Assembly (NCBI GenBank): GCA_019414565.1
Contig: DXLU01000007.1
Location: forward strand, 128,552-192,551
Direction of reading: 5' to 3'
From: Collinsella sp.
GTDB taxonomy: Bacteria; Actinomycetota; Coriobacteriia; Coriobacteriales; Coriobacteriaceae
DNA length: 64,000 bases
How positions within the stretch are numbered: the stretch's first letter is position 1; each line of letters starts with the position of its first letter. The position numbers and the translations under genes are program-made. The notes under the pieces are model-generated. The model ran no database searches and had not been told where the DNA came from. It saw only the letters and a program-made list of their open reading frames with translations. This document shows positions 35,834 to 44,918 of this stretch, piece after piece.

Positions 35834-35844
35834 ACCGTTCACCG
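35834..35844 (+). promoter_or_regulatory. ACCGTTCACCG motif, lacE-1 region
   Basis: Exact 11-mer between the divergent LacI and lacE genes. Confidence 0.5.
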
Positions 35845-35878
35845 ACAATCTTGCTTCCCCGAACGGCTTTTGTCATCC

Positions 35879-35897
35879 AAATGTTAACGTTGCCATT
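35879..35897. promoter_or_regulatory. Candidate LacI operator, lacE-1, site 1
   Basis: AAATGTTAACGTTGCCATT, an imperfect dyad centred on ACGT. Its inverse occurs about 120 bases downstream. Confidence 0.65.
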
Positions 35898-35997
35898 GTG
35901 CAAACACAGAGCCACCGGGCGGCTCAATCGTTTACACGCAAGGAATCGACGGTCTACAGGCACAGGGGCCACCGATTCACATCTTTTTTTGTGTCGA

Positions 35998-36018
35998 AAA
36001 ATGGCAACGTCAACATTT
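35998..36018. promoter_or_regulatory. Candidate LacI operator, lacE-1, site 2
   Basis: AAATGGCAACGTCAACATTT, the inverse of site 1 with one change; 61 bases before the lacE start. Confidence 0.65.
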
Positions 36019-36078
36019 TGGCAACCAGACGTCAAAAGCTACCATCGTTGCTAACCCACCGACTCTTAGGAGCTTTGC

Positions 36079-37848
36079 ATGGAGCAACTCATCGCCACCA
36101 TCGAAAAAGGCCAGCCCTTTTTCAACGCGATCGCCCGCAACAAGTACCTCAGGGCGATTCGCGACGGCTTTATCTCCGTCATCCCCATCATCATCTTCTC
36201 GTCCATCTTCTGCCTGGTAGCCTCGGTCCCCAACATCTGGGGTTTCTACTGGCCCGATGACATCAACAACGCCCTGTGGAAGTGCTACAACTACTCCATG
36301 GGCATCCTGGCCATCGCCTGCGCCGCCACCACGGCCAAGCACTTCGCCGACGCTCAGAACCGCGACCTGCCCAAGAACAATCAGATCAACTTTATCTCGT
36401 GCATGTGCGCGGCCATCATCGGCTTCTTGCTCCTTTCGAGCGACACCATCGCCACGGACGCCGCCAGCGGCTTCAACACCACCTACCTTGGTTCCAAGGG
36501 CCTGCTGACTGCCTTCATCGCTGCGTTTGTGACCGGCATCATCTACAAGTTCTTTATCAAGCGCAACATCACCGTCAAGATGCCCGAGCAGGTTCCGCCC
36601 AACATCTCGCAGACCTTTAAGGACATCATCCCCTTCTCCGTCTGCATCACCATCTTTTGGGTCTTTGACATCGTCTTCCGCGCTGCCTTTGGCTTCTGCT
36701 TTGCCCAGGGCGTCATCCAGGTGTTCCAGCCCCTGTTCACCGCTGCCGACGGCTACATCGGTCTCGCTGTGATCTACGGTGCCATGAGCCTCTTCTGGTT
36801 CGTCGGCGTCCACGGCCCCTCGATCGTCGAGCCTGCCATCGCCGCCGCTCTCGTTGCCAACATGACTGACAACCTGGCTGCGTTCCAGGCCGGCGAGCAC
36901 GCCACCGCCGTCCTGACGCAGGGCGCCCAGTACTTCGTCGTCTGCATGGGCGGCACCGGCGCCACGCTCGTCCTGGTCTTTATGTTCTGCTTCCTGGCCA
37001 AGTCCCAGGAGATGCGCGCCGTCGGTAAGGCCGCCATCGTCCCCGTGTGCTTTGCCGTCAACGAGCCGCTGCTGTTCGCCGCACCTATCGTGCTCAATCC
37101 CGTCTTCTTTGTCCCGTTTGTCTTTGCCCCGATCGCCAACATCTGGATCCTCAAGGTCTTTATCGATTTCTTGGGCATGAACGGCTTTATGTACACCCTG
37201 CCTTGGACCGTTCCCGGCCCCATCGGCACCATCATGGGCCTGGGCTTCCAGCCGCTCGCCTTTGTGATGCTCGCCATCATCCTAGTCGTCGACTTTGCCC
37301 TGTACTACCCGTTCTTCCGTGCCTATGACGCCCAGAAGTGCGCCGAGGAGGCCGAGATCTCCCAGGAGGAGCTCGCCGCCAAGAACGCCGAGAAGGCCGC
37401 CAAGCTCAACGATGCCTTCCAGGGCAAGGCCGACGCCAAGAGTGTTGCCGCCGGCGCCGCTGCCGAGGCCGTGAAGACTGACGCCGCTCCCGCTGCTGCC
37501 GCCACCGAGGCTACGGCCGCCAGCGACCTCAACGGCAAGCGTGTACTCGTGCTCTGCCAGGGCGGCGGCACCTCGGGCCTGCTCGCCAACGCGCTGGCCA
37601 AGGCCGCCAAGGAGCGCGGCATCGATCTTGAGACCGCTGCCGATGCCTATGGCAACCACGTGGACATGCTTCCCGACTTTGACCTGGTCGTCCTGGCCCC
37701 GCAGGCTGCCAGCTACCTGGCCGACCTGCAGAAGGACTGCGAGCGTGTGGGCAACAAGTGCGTCGCCTGCCGTGGTAAGCAGTACATCGAGCTCTCCCAG
37801 AACGGCGACAAGTCTCTCGCCTTTGTGAGCGAGCAGCTGTCGAAGTAA
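36079..37848 (+). CDS. lacE: PTS lactose/cellobiose-family EIICB, copy 1
   Basis: This 589-residue protein has an integral membrane EIIC domain (about residues 1-425), an Ala-rich linker (about 430-480) and a cytosolic EIIB domain with the phosphocysteine Cys493 in LVLCQGGGTSGLLAN. EIIC hallmarks include WFVGVHGPSIVEP, GTGATLVLVFMF and VNEPLLFAAPIVLNP. It imports and phosphorylates a beta-galactoside, probably lactose, using LacF. A terminator-like hairpin separates it from lacG, 66 bases downstream. Controlled by the divergent LacI protein. Confidence 0.93.
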   Translation: MEQLIATIEKGQPFFNAIARNKYLRAIRDGFISVIPIIIFSSIFCLVASVPNIWGFYWPDDINNALWKCYNYSMGILAIACAATTAKHFADAQNRDLPKNNQINFISCMCAAIIGFLLLSSDTIATDAASGFNTTYLGSKGLLTAFIAAFVTGIIYKFFIKRNITVKMPEQVPPNISQTFKDIIPFSVCITIFWVFDIVFRAAFGFCFAQGVIQVFQPLFTAADGYIGLAVIYGAMSLFWFVGVHGPSIVEPAIAAALVANMTDNLAAFQAGEHATAVLTQGAQYFVVCMGGTGATLVLVFMFCFLAKSQEMRAVGKAAIVPVCFAVNEPLLFAAPIVLNPVFFVPFVFAPIANIWILKVFIDFLGMNGFMYTLPWTVPGPIGTIMGLGFQPLAFVMLAIILVVDFALYYPFFRAYDAQKCAEEAEISQEELAAKNAEKAAKLNDAFQGKADAKSVAAGAAAEAVKTDAAPAAAATEATAASDLNGKRVLVLCQGGGTSGLLANALAKAAKERGIDLETAADAYGNHVDMLPDFDLVVLAPQAASYLADLQKDCERVGNKCVACRGKQYIELSQNGDKSLAFVSEQLSK

Positions 37849-37857
37849 GTAACGCTT

Positions 37858-37898
37858 AGGGCCAGCCGACTATCCAAGACCGGCTGGCCCTTCGATTT
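37858..37898 (+). terminator. Hairpin between lacE-1 and lacG-1
   Basis: agggccagccg pairs with cggctggccct, followed by tcgatttta. It probably reduces lacG relative to lacE or stabilises the lacE end. Confidence 0.65.
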
Positions 37899-37914
37899 TA
37901 ACGATTGGATCATC

Positions 37915-39354
37915 ATGTCCGTTAACCCCGCCAGCGTCACCAACCCGCCCGCGCAGTTCCCCGAGGACTTTGTCTTTGGCGGCGCCACTGCTGCCTACCA
38001 GGTAGAGGGCGAGACCCGCACTCACGGTAAGGGCAAGGTTGCCTGGGACGACTTTCTGGAAGCCCAAGGCCGTTTCTCCCCCGATCCCGCCTCCGACTTC
38101 TACAACCAGTACCCCGTCGATCTGGAGCTGTGCGAGGAGTTCGGCATCAACGGCATTCGCCTCTCCATCGCCTGGAGCCGCATCTTCCCCAATGGCACCG
38201 GCGAGATCAACCCCGAGGGCGTGCAGTTCTACCACGACCTCTTTGCCGAGTGCCACAAGCACCACGTCGAGCCGTTTGTCACGCTGCATCACTTCGACAC
38301 GCCGCTGCCCCTCTTTGAGAAGGGCGACTTCCTCAACCGCGAGACCATCGACGCCTTTGTGGACTTTGCCACCTTCTGCTTTAAGGAGTACGCCGACCAG
38401 GTGACCTACTGGTTCACCTTTAACGAGATCTGGGCCGACGCCTCCAACACCTACATCGAGGGCACCTTCCCCGGCGGCGTCAAGGCGCACCTGGCCGAGG
38501 CTTTCCAGTGCGAGCACAACATGATGCTCGCCCACGCCAAGGCAGTGCTGGCCTTCCACAACGGTGGTTTTAAGGGCAAGATCGGCGTCATTCAGTCGCT
38601 GGAGTTTAAGTATCCGCTCAACGAGAACGACCCCGCCGACATCAAGGCCGCCAACAACGAGCACGTGCTGCAGAACCAGTTCTTGCTCGACGCCACCTTC
38701 CGCGGGGACTATGCCCCCGACACCCTCGAGTGCGCCAACCGCCTGGCTGCCGTCTCGGGCGGCACTATCGAGATCCTGGACGAGGACCTCGAGATTATGC
38801 GCGAGGCAGCACTCTACAACGACTACCTGGGCGTCAACAACTACCAGTGCCGTTTCCTCAAGGCCTACGACGGCGAGAACGACCTGCACCACAACGGCAC
38901 GGGCGAGAAGGGTACCGGCCGCTGGCGCGTCAAGGGCATTGGCGAGCACGTGAACAAGCCCGGCATCCCCACCACCGACTGGGACTGGATTATCTATCCC
39001 GAGGGCCTGTTCGATCTGCTCGTCTACATTAAGCAGCGCTACCCCAACTACAAGCAGATCTTCATCACCGAGAACGGCATGGGCTACAAGGACCCCTACA
39101 AGGACGGTTTTGTGGACGACCAGCCGCGCATCGACTACATCGAGCAGCACTTGCGTTGGCTGCTCAAGGCCATGGAGGTGGGCGTCAACGTGGGCGGCTA
39201 CTTCCTGTGGAGCCTGCAGGATCAGTTCTCCTGGACCAACGGCTACAACAAACGCTATGGCTTCTTCTACGTAGACTTTGAAACCCAGAAGCGCACGCCC
39301 AAGGCAAGCGCCTACTGGTACAAGCACGTGGCGCAGACCCGTCGTCTGGACTAG
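37915..39354 (+). CDS. lacG: 6-phospho-beta-galactosidase, GH1, copy 1
   Basis: This 479-residue glycoside hydrolase family 1 enzyme cleaves lactose-6-phosphate-type products of the PTS. Catalytic acid/base Glu171 is in WFTFNEI and nucleophile Glu386 in ITENGMGY. The N-terminal FVFGGATAAYQVEGETRTHGK and C-terminal NGYNKRYGFFYVDFETQKRT match LacG-type enzymes. The ribosome site is weak. It lies directly after lacE; repeat array A follows. A 6-phospho-beta-glucosidase role is less likely but possible. Confidence 0.9.
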   Translation: MSVNPASVTNPPAQFPEDFVFGGATAAYQVEGETRTHGKGKVAWDDFLEAQGRFSPDPASDFYNQYPVDLELCEEFGINGIRLSIAWSRIFPNGTGEINPEGVQFYHDLFAECHKHHVEPFVTLHHFDTPLPLFEKGDFLNRETIDAFVDFATFCFKEYADQVTYWFTFNEIWADASNTYIEGTFPGGVKAHLAEAFQCEHNMMLAHAKAVLAFHNGGFKGKIGVIQSLEFKYPLNENDPADIKAANNEHVLQNQFLLDATFRGDYAPDTLECANRLAAVSGGTIEILDEDLEIMREAALYNDYLGVNNYQCRFLKAYDGENDLHHNGTGEKGTGRWRVKGIGEHVNKPGIPTTDWDWIIYPEGLFDLLVYIKQRYPNYKQIFITENGMGYKDPYKDGFVDDQPRIDYIEQHLRWLLKAMEVGVNVGGYFLWSLQDQFSWTNGYNKRYGFFYVDFETQKRTPKASAYWYKHVAQTRRLD

Positions 39355-39407
39355 CGACTTGCGACTAGCGAGATGCCCCGCTCACACAACCTGCCCCCAT
39401 TCCTCAG

Positions 39408-39455
39408 CCGGGGGCGGCACGTCACACGGCGCGCCGCCCCCGGTCTTTTTTGTTT
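39408..39455 (+). terminator. lacEG-1 terminator
   Basis: ccgggggcggc/gccgcccccgg followed by a T-rich run. Confidence 0.85.
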
Positions 39456-39473
39456 TTGAGCGAGTCAGAATCC

Positions 39474-39699
39474 GTTTGTCTCGATCTGTAACATCTAGCC
39501 GAGTTTTTCGGTACTAACTGTTACAGATTGAGATGAACGCGCGGGCCAGTTCCCTCAATCTAAATCTGTAACATCTAGCGGGCTATTTCGCCTCCACCTG
39601 TTACAGATCGAGACAAACGGAATAAGCCGAGCCGAAAGATCTCGATCTGTAACATCTAGCAGGGATTATCGGTCCTAACTGTTACAGATTAAGATGAAC
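39474..39699. repeat. Palindromic repeat array A (3 units, about 80-bp period)
   Basis: Units at 39474-39538, 39558-39618 and 39639-39699. Each has a left arm like TCTCGATCTGTAACATCTAGC, a variable loop of about 17 bases, and a right arm like CTGTTACAGATCGAGACAAAC. Unit starts are 80 and 81 bases apart. The units and linkers A1-A3 match C2-C4 of array C in order. Confidence 0.85.
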
Positions 39700-39712
39700 G
39701 AGCCGAGCACGT

Positions 39713-40723
39713 CTACACCCGCAGGTCCTTTACGCTGGAACGCTCGACCAACACGCCCGAGACGAGCGTACGGCTTCTGGAGCTCGGGGCTTCCAGACCT
39801 GCGACGACCTCGTTAAGCGCACGGATGCCCAGCTCGCGGTGACGGAACTTCACCGACGTCAGAATCGAATTAGGTATCGTCTTGTAAAGCTCGTCATCAA
39901 AGCCGATCACGGACACGTCGTCGGGCACGCTGAGCCCTTTGTCACGTAGAGCCATCATCACGCCGTTTGCCATGCAGTCGTTAGCAGCGAGGACCGCCGT
40001 GCAATCGGGCTTATCGGCAAGCACAAGGCCCGCGGCATAGCCACTATCCGCATTCCAATCGCCTTGCAGAGGCTCGGGCGGCTCAATGCCACGCGCCTCG
40101 AGTGCCGCACGCCAACCTTTCATGCGGCACTGGCTCGACAGCGACTCTTTCTTACCAGAGACGAAGTACACGTTCTTGTGTCCGCGATTCAAGAAGTACT
40201 CGCATGCCATGCGCGCGCCGCCCTCTTGGTCGTCACTGACGGTAGAGCAGGTAGGATGCTCCATCGGCGTGATAATCACCGTCTTGAGGTCCTTCGGTGC
40301 CTCAAACGTATCGAAATCGTCGACCATCTGGCGCAGGTTGAAAATCATGCCGTCGACGGGAAGCTGCGACATCCTACGCGCCGCTTCGGCAAGGGTCATC
40401 TTCTCCCCCGCCCGCTTTTTGATCATCGTGAGCGCAAAGCCTCGCTCTTCGGCGGCATCGGCGATACCGTCAATCATGTCCACGGCGCCGCCCGACAAGT
40501 GGAACATCACGACGCCGATGCACCCGTAACGGCCCAACTTGAGTGAACGCGCGGCAAAGTTGGTCCGAAACCCAAGCGCCTCCATGGCCGCATGGACCTT
40601 ATCGCGCGTCCTCTCGCGCACGCTATCGGGCTCATTGATCACACGAGACACCGTCTTGAGAGAAACACCTGCGGCAACCGCCACATCGTTCATTGAGACG
40701 CTTTTCTTGTCCATCGTTGCCAC
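39713..40723 (-). CDS. LacI-family repressor of the second lacE-lacG operon
   Basis: DNA-binding domain MNDVAVAAGVSLKTVSRVIN and sensor domain with TAVLAANDCMANGVMMALRD. The frame extends further upstream; GTG at 40723 is preferred because GGAGA lies just before it, with ATG at 40714 the alternative. It is divergent from lacE-2 (40999). Two sites, one a perfect 20-bp palindrome AAATGACAACGTTGTCATTT, lie between them and differ from the operators of the other two LacI proteins, so each regulator appears to have its own code. Confidence 0.88.
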   Translation of the reverse strand: MATMDKKSVSMNDVAVAAGVSLKTVSRVINEPDSVRERTRDKVHAAMEALGFRTNFAARSLKLGRYGCIGVVMFHLSGGAVDMIDGIADAAEERGFALTMIKKRAGEKMTLAEAARRMSQLPVDGMIFNLRQMVDDFDTFEAPKDLKTVIITPMEHPTCSTVSDDQEGGARMACEYFLNRGHKNVYFVSGKKESLSSQCRMKGWRAALEARGIEPPEPLQGDWNADSGYAAGLVLADKPDCTAVLAANDCMANGVMMALRDKGLSVPDDVSVIGFDDELYKTIPNSILTSVKFRHRELGIRALNEVVAGLEAPSSRSRTLVSGVLVERSSVKDLRV

Positions 40724-40817
40724 TGCTTCTCCAGTCGGTTCCCTATCGATCGTTCTTTGCGTTCTAGCATACACTACCTGCTCGGTTTTCAAATTTGCCG
40801 TTTACTGGACAATACCG

Positions 40818-40828
40818 ACCGTTCACCC
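40818..40828 (+). promoter_or_regulatory. ACCGTTCACC motif, lacE-2 region
   Basis: ACCGTTCACCC, ten of eleven bases as in the other sites. A related CCGTTTACTGG lies 20 bases upstream. Confidence 0.45.
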
Positions 40829-40851
40829 GTAAATCCTTGTTGCTCTTCCAA

Positions 40852-40895
40852 AAATGTCTTACGTTGTCATTAACGAAATGACAACGTTGTCATTT
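40852..40895. promoter_or_regulatory. Paired LacI operators before lacE-2
   Basis: AAATGTCTTACGTTGTCATT (40852-40871) and the perfect palindrome AAATGACAACGTTGTCATTT (40876-40895). Centres are 24 bases apart. Confidence 0.75.
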
Positions 40896-40998
40896 CGCAA
40901 TGCCTTCCTTAAGCAGGAAGGTTTCCGGGCAGTCCTGACCATCCATCGACGACCAGTTCCATCCACATGCATCGCGCATCGAACAGCAAAGGAGCTCT

Positions 40999-42777
40999 AT
41001 GGACGCCATCGTAAAGATGCTCGAAAAGCATCAACCGTTCTTTGAGAAGATCTCGAGGAACATCTACCTCCAGGCCATTAAGGACGGATTCCTTGGGTGC
41101 ATGCCCATCGTCCTCACCTCTTCGATCTTCCTACTGATTGCCACCCTTCCTGGCGTAGTTGGCATCACGCTGCCCCAGCCGCTCATCGACTGGTGCAACA
41201 AGCTGTACAACTTCACCATGGGCGTCATGGGCATCATGGTTGCCGGCACCACTGCCAAGAACTTTACGGCTTCCATGAACCGTCGCATGCCCGCCGGCAA
41301 AGTGCTCAACGACGGCTCCACCATGGTTGCCGCCCAGTGCAGCATGCTTTTGCTCGCTGTTACGCAGTTCACCACCAAGTTCAACGGCTCCGAACTTTCG
41401 GTCTTCGATTGCACCAGCATGGGCACGCGCGGTCTGTTCTCGGCCTATATCGCCGCGTTCATTACCGTGTGGGTATATAAATTCTGCGTCTCGCGCGATC
41501 TGACCATTAAGCTGCCCAAGGAGGTCCCAGGCGCCATCGCTCAGAACTTCCGCGACATTATTCCCTTTGGCGGCGCCGTCATCATCTGCGGCATCATCGA
41601 TGTCGTCGTGCGCAACCTCATGGGCGTTCCGTTCTCCGAGCTGCTTATCAAACTGCTCTCCCCGCTCTTTACCGCTGCAGAAACCTATCCTGGCCTTATC
41701 CTTATCCAGGCAGCCACCGCGTTCTTCTGGTTCATCGGCGTCCACGGCCCCTCGATCGTCCAGCCGGGCATCGACCCCATCCGTCTTGCCAATCAGGCCG
41801 AGAACCTGCAGGTTCTGCTGGCCGGTGGTCACCCCGCCCACTCCCTCACCTTTAACATGTCGCTCGTGGGTGAGTTCGGCGGCACCGGCGCCACGTTCAT
41901 CGTGCCGCTTCTGCTGATTCTCTTTATGAAGTCCAAGCAGCTCAAAGCCGTCGGTAAGGCCTCGATTGTTCCTGTTGCCTTTGCTGTCAACGAGCCGCTG
42001 CTCTTTGGCGCGCCAATGATCCTTAACCCCTACATGCTCGTCCCCTTTGTTGCCGCCGGTTGCGTCAACGTGAGTGTTGCCAAGTTCTTTATCGATAACG
42101 TGGGCATGAACGGCTTCTCCTTCGTGGTGCCTTGGGCTACCCCTGCCCCCATCGGCATCTTCATCACCACGAACTTCCAGCTTATCGCCCTGGTATTTGT
42201 CGCGATTATCATCTTGCTGGACGCCATCATCTACCTGCCGTTCTTGAAGGCATACGATAAGCTGCTCTGCGACCAGGAGGCCGAGCGCGCCGCCGAGCTG
42301 GGTCTCGAGTCCGTTGGCGCCGCTGCCATCGCCGCCAACGCCCCTGCGCCCGCTGTCGAGCAGGCTACCGCTTCCGTCGAGACGACTGTTGCCGACGCCG
42401 ACAGCAAGCCTGTCGCCGATCAGCCCGAGCCCGCTGCCGATGCATCCGCCAAGAAGGATGTCGATGGCCTGAAGGTCCTCGTCCTGTGCGCCGGCGCCGG
42501 CACCTCTGCCATGCTCGCCAACGCCATCAAGGAAGGTGCCGCACAGACCGGAGAGAACATCGCTTCCTCCGCAGGCGCCTATGGCCAGCACACTGCCATC
42601 ATGGATCAGTACGACGTTATCGTGCTTGCCCCGCAGGTCCGTAGCTACTACAACGACATGAAGGCCGACACCGATCGCCTAGGCATTAAGCTGCTCGCCC
42701 CGCGCGGTAAGGAATATATCGACCTTACCCGCGACCCCGCCGGCGCCATCAAGTGGCTCCGCGAGAACCTCGACTAG
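40999..42777 (+). CDS. lacE: PTS lactose/cellobiose-family EIICB, copy 2
   Basis: This 592-residue EIICB has a membrane EIIC domain (about 1-425), an Ala/Pro/Glu-rich linker, and an EIIB domain with phosphocysteine Cys497 in LVLCAGAGTSAMLAN. WFIGVHGPSIVQPG and VNEPLLFGAPMILNP mark the family. AAAGGAG precedes the ATG. It lies in a lacI/lacE/lacG unit that copies the 34.7-39.4 kb arrangement. The duplicate may widen substrate range to another beta-galactoside. It needs an EIIA in trans, presumably LacF. Confidence 0.92.
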   Translation: MDAIVKMLEKHQPFFEKISRNIYLQAIKDGFLGCMPIVLTSSIFLLIATLPGVVGITLPQPLIDWCNKLYNFTMGVMGIMVAGTTAKNFTASMNRRMPAGKVLNDGSTMVAAQCSMLLLAVTQFTTKFNGSELSVFDCTSMGTRGLFSAYIAAFITVWVYKFCVSRDLTIKLPKEVPGAIAQNFRDIIPFGGAVIICGIIDVVVRNLMGVPFSELLIKLLSPLFTAAETYPGLILIQAATAFFWFIGVHGPSIVQPGIDPIRLANQAENLQVLLAGGHPAHSLTFNMSLVGEFGGTGATFIVPLLLILFMKSKQLKAVGKASIVPVAFAVNEPLLFGAPMILNPYMLVPFVAAGCVNVSVAKFFIDNVGMNGFSFVVPWATPAPIGIFITTNFQLIALVFVAIIILLDAIIYLPFLKAYDKLLCDQEAERAAELGLESVGAAAIAANAPAPAVEQATASVETTVADADSKPVADQPEPAADASAKKDVDGLKVLVLCAGAGTSAMLANAIKEGAAQTGENIASSAGAYGQHTAIMDQYDVIVLAPQVRSYYNDMKADTDRLGIKLLAPRGKEYIDLTRDPAGAIKWLRENLD

Positions 42778-42792
42778 TTACCTCCCTCTGTT

Positions 42793-42819
42793 GGTGCCCG
42801 AATCCCCAGTTCGGGCACC
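42793..42819 (+). terminator. Hairpin between lacE-2 and lacG-2
   Basis: ggtgcccgaa/ttcgggcacc, in the same position as the hairpin in the first lacE-lacG unit. Confidence 0.6.
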
Positions 42820-42853
42820 TCTCCCTATTCGTATCCCACAGAAAGGATGACTC

Positions 42854-44275
42854 ATGACCAATCCCATGCAGTTCCCCGACGGCTTTGTATTTGGCGGCGC
42901 CACCGCCGCTTACCAGGTTGAGGGCGAGACCCGCACGCACGGCAAGGGCAAAGTGCCCTGGGACGATTTCCTGGCTGCTCAGGGTCGCTTCTCCCCCGAC
43001 CCCGCAAGTGATTTCTACAACAAGTATCCGGTCGATATCGACCTGTGCCAGCGCTTCGGCATCAACGGTATCCGTGTCTCCATCGCTTGGAGCCGCATCT
43101 TCCCCAACGGTACTGGCGAGATCAACCCCGAGGGTGTTGCCTTCTATCACGAGCTTTTTGCCACCTGCAACAAAGCCGGCGTTATTCCCTATGTCACGCT
43201 CGATCACTTTGACACGCCCGAGGCCTTCTACCAGGACGGCGGCGAGGGCTTCTTGACGCGCACGACCATCGATGCCTTTGTCGAGTACGCCAAGTTCTGC
43301 TTTGCCGAGTTCACCGAGGTCAAGCACTGGTTCACGTTTAACGAGATTCCCGCGACCGCCGAGGGCAGCTTTATCGTCGGCAACTGGCCGCACGGCGAGA
43401 AGTATCGCCTGGACAAGGCCTTCCAGCTCATGCACAACATGATGGTGGCCCACGCCAAGGCTGTCGTCGCCTTCCATGAGGGCGGCTTTGAGGGCGAGAT
43501 CGGCATTGTCCAGAACCTGGAGCCCAAGTATCCCCTCGACCCCAACAACGCCGCCGACTGCGAGGCAGCTCGCATGGCCGACGTCATCAACAACCGCTGG
43601 GTACTCGACGCCACCTTCCGCGGCCACTATGCAGCCGACACCATGGAGGCTGCGACCAAGCTGGCCCATATCGCCGGCGGCGAGCTCGACGTCCGCGACG
43701 AGGACATCGCCGCGCTGACCGCCGCGCTCCCCTACAACGATTGCCTGGGCGTCAACACCTACAAGTGCCAGTTCCTGCGTGCCGCCGAGGGCGAAAACGA
43801 CATCAACCACAATGGCACCGGCGACAAGGGCTCCTCGCGCTGGTTCCTCAAGGGCGTGGGCGAGTCATGCGTGCGCGAAGGCGTACCCACCACCGATTGG
43901 GACTGGATCATCTATCCCGAGGGCCTCTACGACCTGCTGCTCCGCATTAAGAACGATTACCCCAACTACAAGAAGATCTACATCACCGAGAACGGCATGG
44001 GCTATAAGGACGACTTCGAGGACGGCTTTATCGACGACGCCCCTCGCATCGACTATATGCGTCAGCATCTCGCGTGGATCCTCAAGGCAATCGACGGCGG
44101 CGTAAACGTCGACGGTTACTTTGTGTGGTCGCTGCAGGACCAGTTCTCCTGGACCAACGGCTATAACAAGCGCTACGGCCTGTTCTACATCGACTTTGAG
44201 ACCCAGAAGCGCTATCCCAAGGCGAGCGCGTACTGGTACAAGAACGTCGCAGAGACCGGCCTGCTCATGGCCTAA
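42854..44275 (+). CDS. lacG: 6-phospho-beta-galactosidase, GH1, copy 2
   Basis: This 473-residue GH1 enzyme has acid/base Glu164 (HWFTFNEIP) and nucleophile Glu379 (YITENGMGY). It is highly similar to the enzyme at 37915 but differs in the region after FDTPEAFYQDGGEGFL. AAAGGA precedes the ATG. It forms an operon with lacE-2 and ends in a strong terminator followed by repeat array B. Confidence 0.9.
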   Translation: MTNPMQFPDGFVFGGATAAYQVEGETRTHGKGKVPWDDFLAAQGRFSPDPASDFYNKYPVDIDLCQRFGINGIRVSIAWSRIFPNGTGEINPEGVAFYHELFATCNKAGVIPYVTLDHFDTPEAFYQDGGEGFLTRTTIDAFVEYAKFCFAEFTEVKHWFTFNEIPATAEGSFIVGNWPHGEKYRLDKAFQLMHNMMVAHAKAVVAFHEGGFEGEIGIVQNLEPKYPLDPNNAADCEAARMADVINNRWVLDATFRGHYAADTMEAATKLAHIAGGELDVRDEDIAALTAALPYNDCLGVNTYKCQFLRAAEGENDINHNGTGDKGSSRWFLKGVGESCVREGVPTTDWDWIIYPEGLYDLLLRIKNDYPNYKKIYITENGMGYKDDFEDGFIDDAPRIDYMRQHLAWILKAIDGGVNVDGYFVWSLQDQFSWTNGYNKRYGLFYIDFETQKRYPKASAYWYKNVAETGLLMA

Positions 44276-44297
44276 CTTCAGCCGCGCATCCCCTGTC

Positions 44298-44345
44298 GGC
44301 CGCATGCGAATCCCTCCACGGGTTCGCATGCGGCCTTTTTGTTTT
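44298..44345 (+). terminator. lacEG-2 terminator
   Basis: Perfect 13-bp arms ggccgcatgcgaa/ttcgcatgcggcc followed by TTTTTGTTTT. Confidence 0.9.
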
Positions 44346-44364
44346 GCCCGGGCCTGAGCCTGTC

Positions 44365-44587
44365 GTTTGTCTCGATCTGTAACATCTAGCAGGGGTTTTC
44401 GGTCTTACCTGTTACAGATCAAGACAAACAGAACGCCCGAACTTGAAGATCTCGATCTGTAACACGTAGCCGAGCATTCCGGCCCCACCTGTTACAGATC
44501 GAGACAAACGGGTAGCCCGAAGCAGAATATCTCGATCTGTAACATCTAACCTGGTTTTCTACTCCCAACTGTTACAGATTGAGATAA
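44365..44587. repeat. Palindromic repeat array B (3 units, 80-bp period)
   Basis: Units at 44365-44429, 44449-44509 and 44529-44587. CTCGATCTGT begins at 44371, 44451 and 44531, exactly 80 bases apart. The array ends about 65 bases before the antitoxin start and may overlap its promoter. Confidence 0.85.
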
Positions 44588-44611
44588 TTCGACGACGCCG
44601 ACGTTTTAATA

Positions 44612-44621
44612 TACCGTGGTA
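44612..44621. promoter_or_regulatory. Candidate autoregulatory site/promoter of the toxin-antitoxin operon
   Basis: TACCGTGGTA is a small palindrome overlapping a possible -10 element TACAAT. Confidence 0.3.
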
Positions 44622-44651
44622 CAATTGTGTCCCAACGCAAAGGAGGTACCC

Positions 44652-44918
44652 ATGTCAGCTTGTGTGCCCGTCCGAGATATGAAGGACACCGCTGCATTTA
44701 CCGCGCTTGTCGAGTCCGAGCGCGACGTCACCGTAACCAAAAACGGCTACGAGGCCATGCACTGCATCAGCAGCGACCAGTATCGCCTCATGCAAGACGA
44801 AATCGCCAAAGCCAAGCTGCTGTCTCGTATGATGCTGGCAGAAGACGAGATATCGCAAGGCGACTATAGCGACTACGAATCCTTCGCGGCTTCGATACGA
44901 GACAAATATGACCTATAA
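44652..44918 (+). CDS. Type II antitoxin, Phd/YefM family
   Basis: This 88-residue protein has an N-terminal DNA-binding part (VPVRDMKDTAAFTALVES, VTVTKNGYEAMHCIS) typical of Phd/YefM. Its acidic C-terminus (DEISQGDYSDYESFAASI) is the type that wraps the toxin. AAAGGAGG supports the ATG at 44652 over an upstream GTG. The stop overlaps the toxin start by 11 bases. It should neutralise the downstream toxin and repress the operon. Confidence 0.85.
   Translation: MSACVPVRDMKDTAAFTALVESERDVTVTKNGYEAMHCISSDQYRLMQDEIAKAKLLSRMMLAEDEISQGDYSDYESFAASIRDKYDL

Noticed and set aside
37870..39327. 485-codon open frame opposite lacG
   Set aside because: Shadow of a GC-rich gene; composition is Val/Gly/Leu/Asp repetitive with no recognisable domain. 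The same applies to the frames opposite DAHP synthase, aguA, galK and galT.
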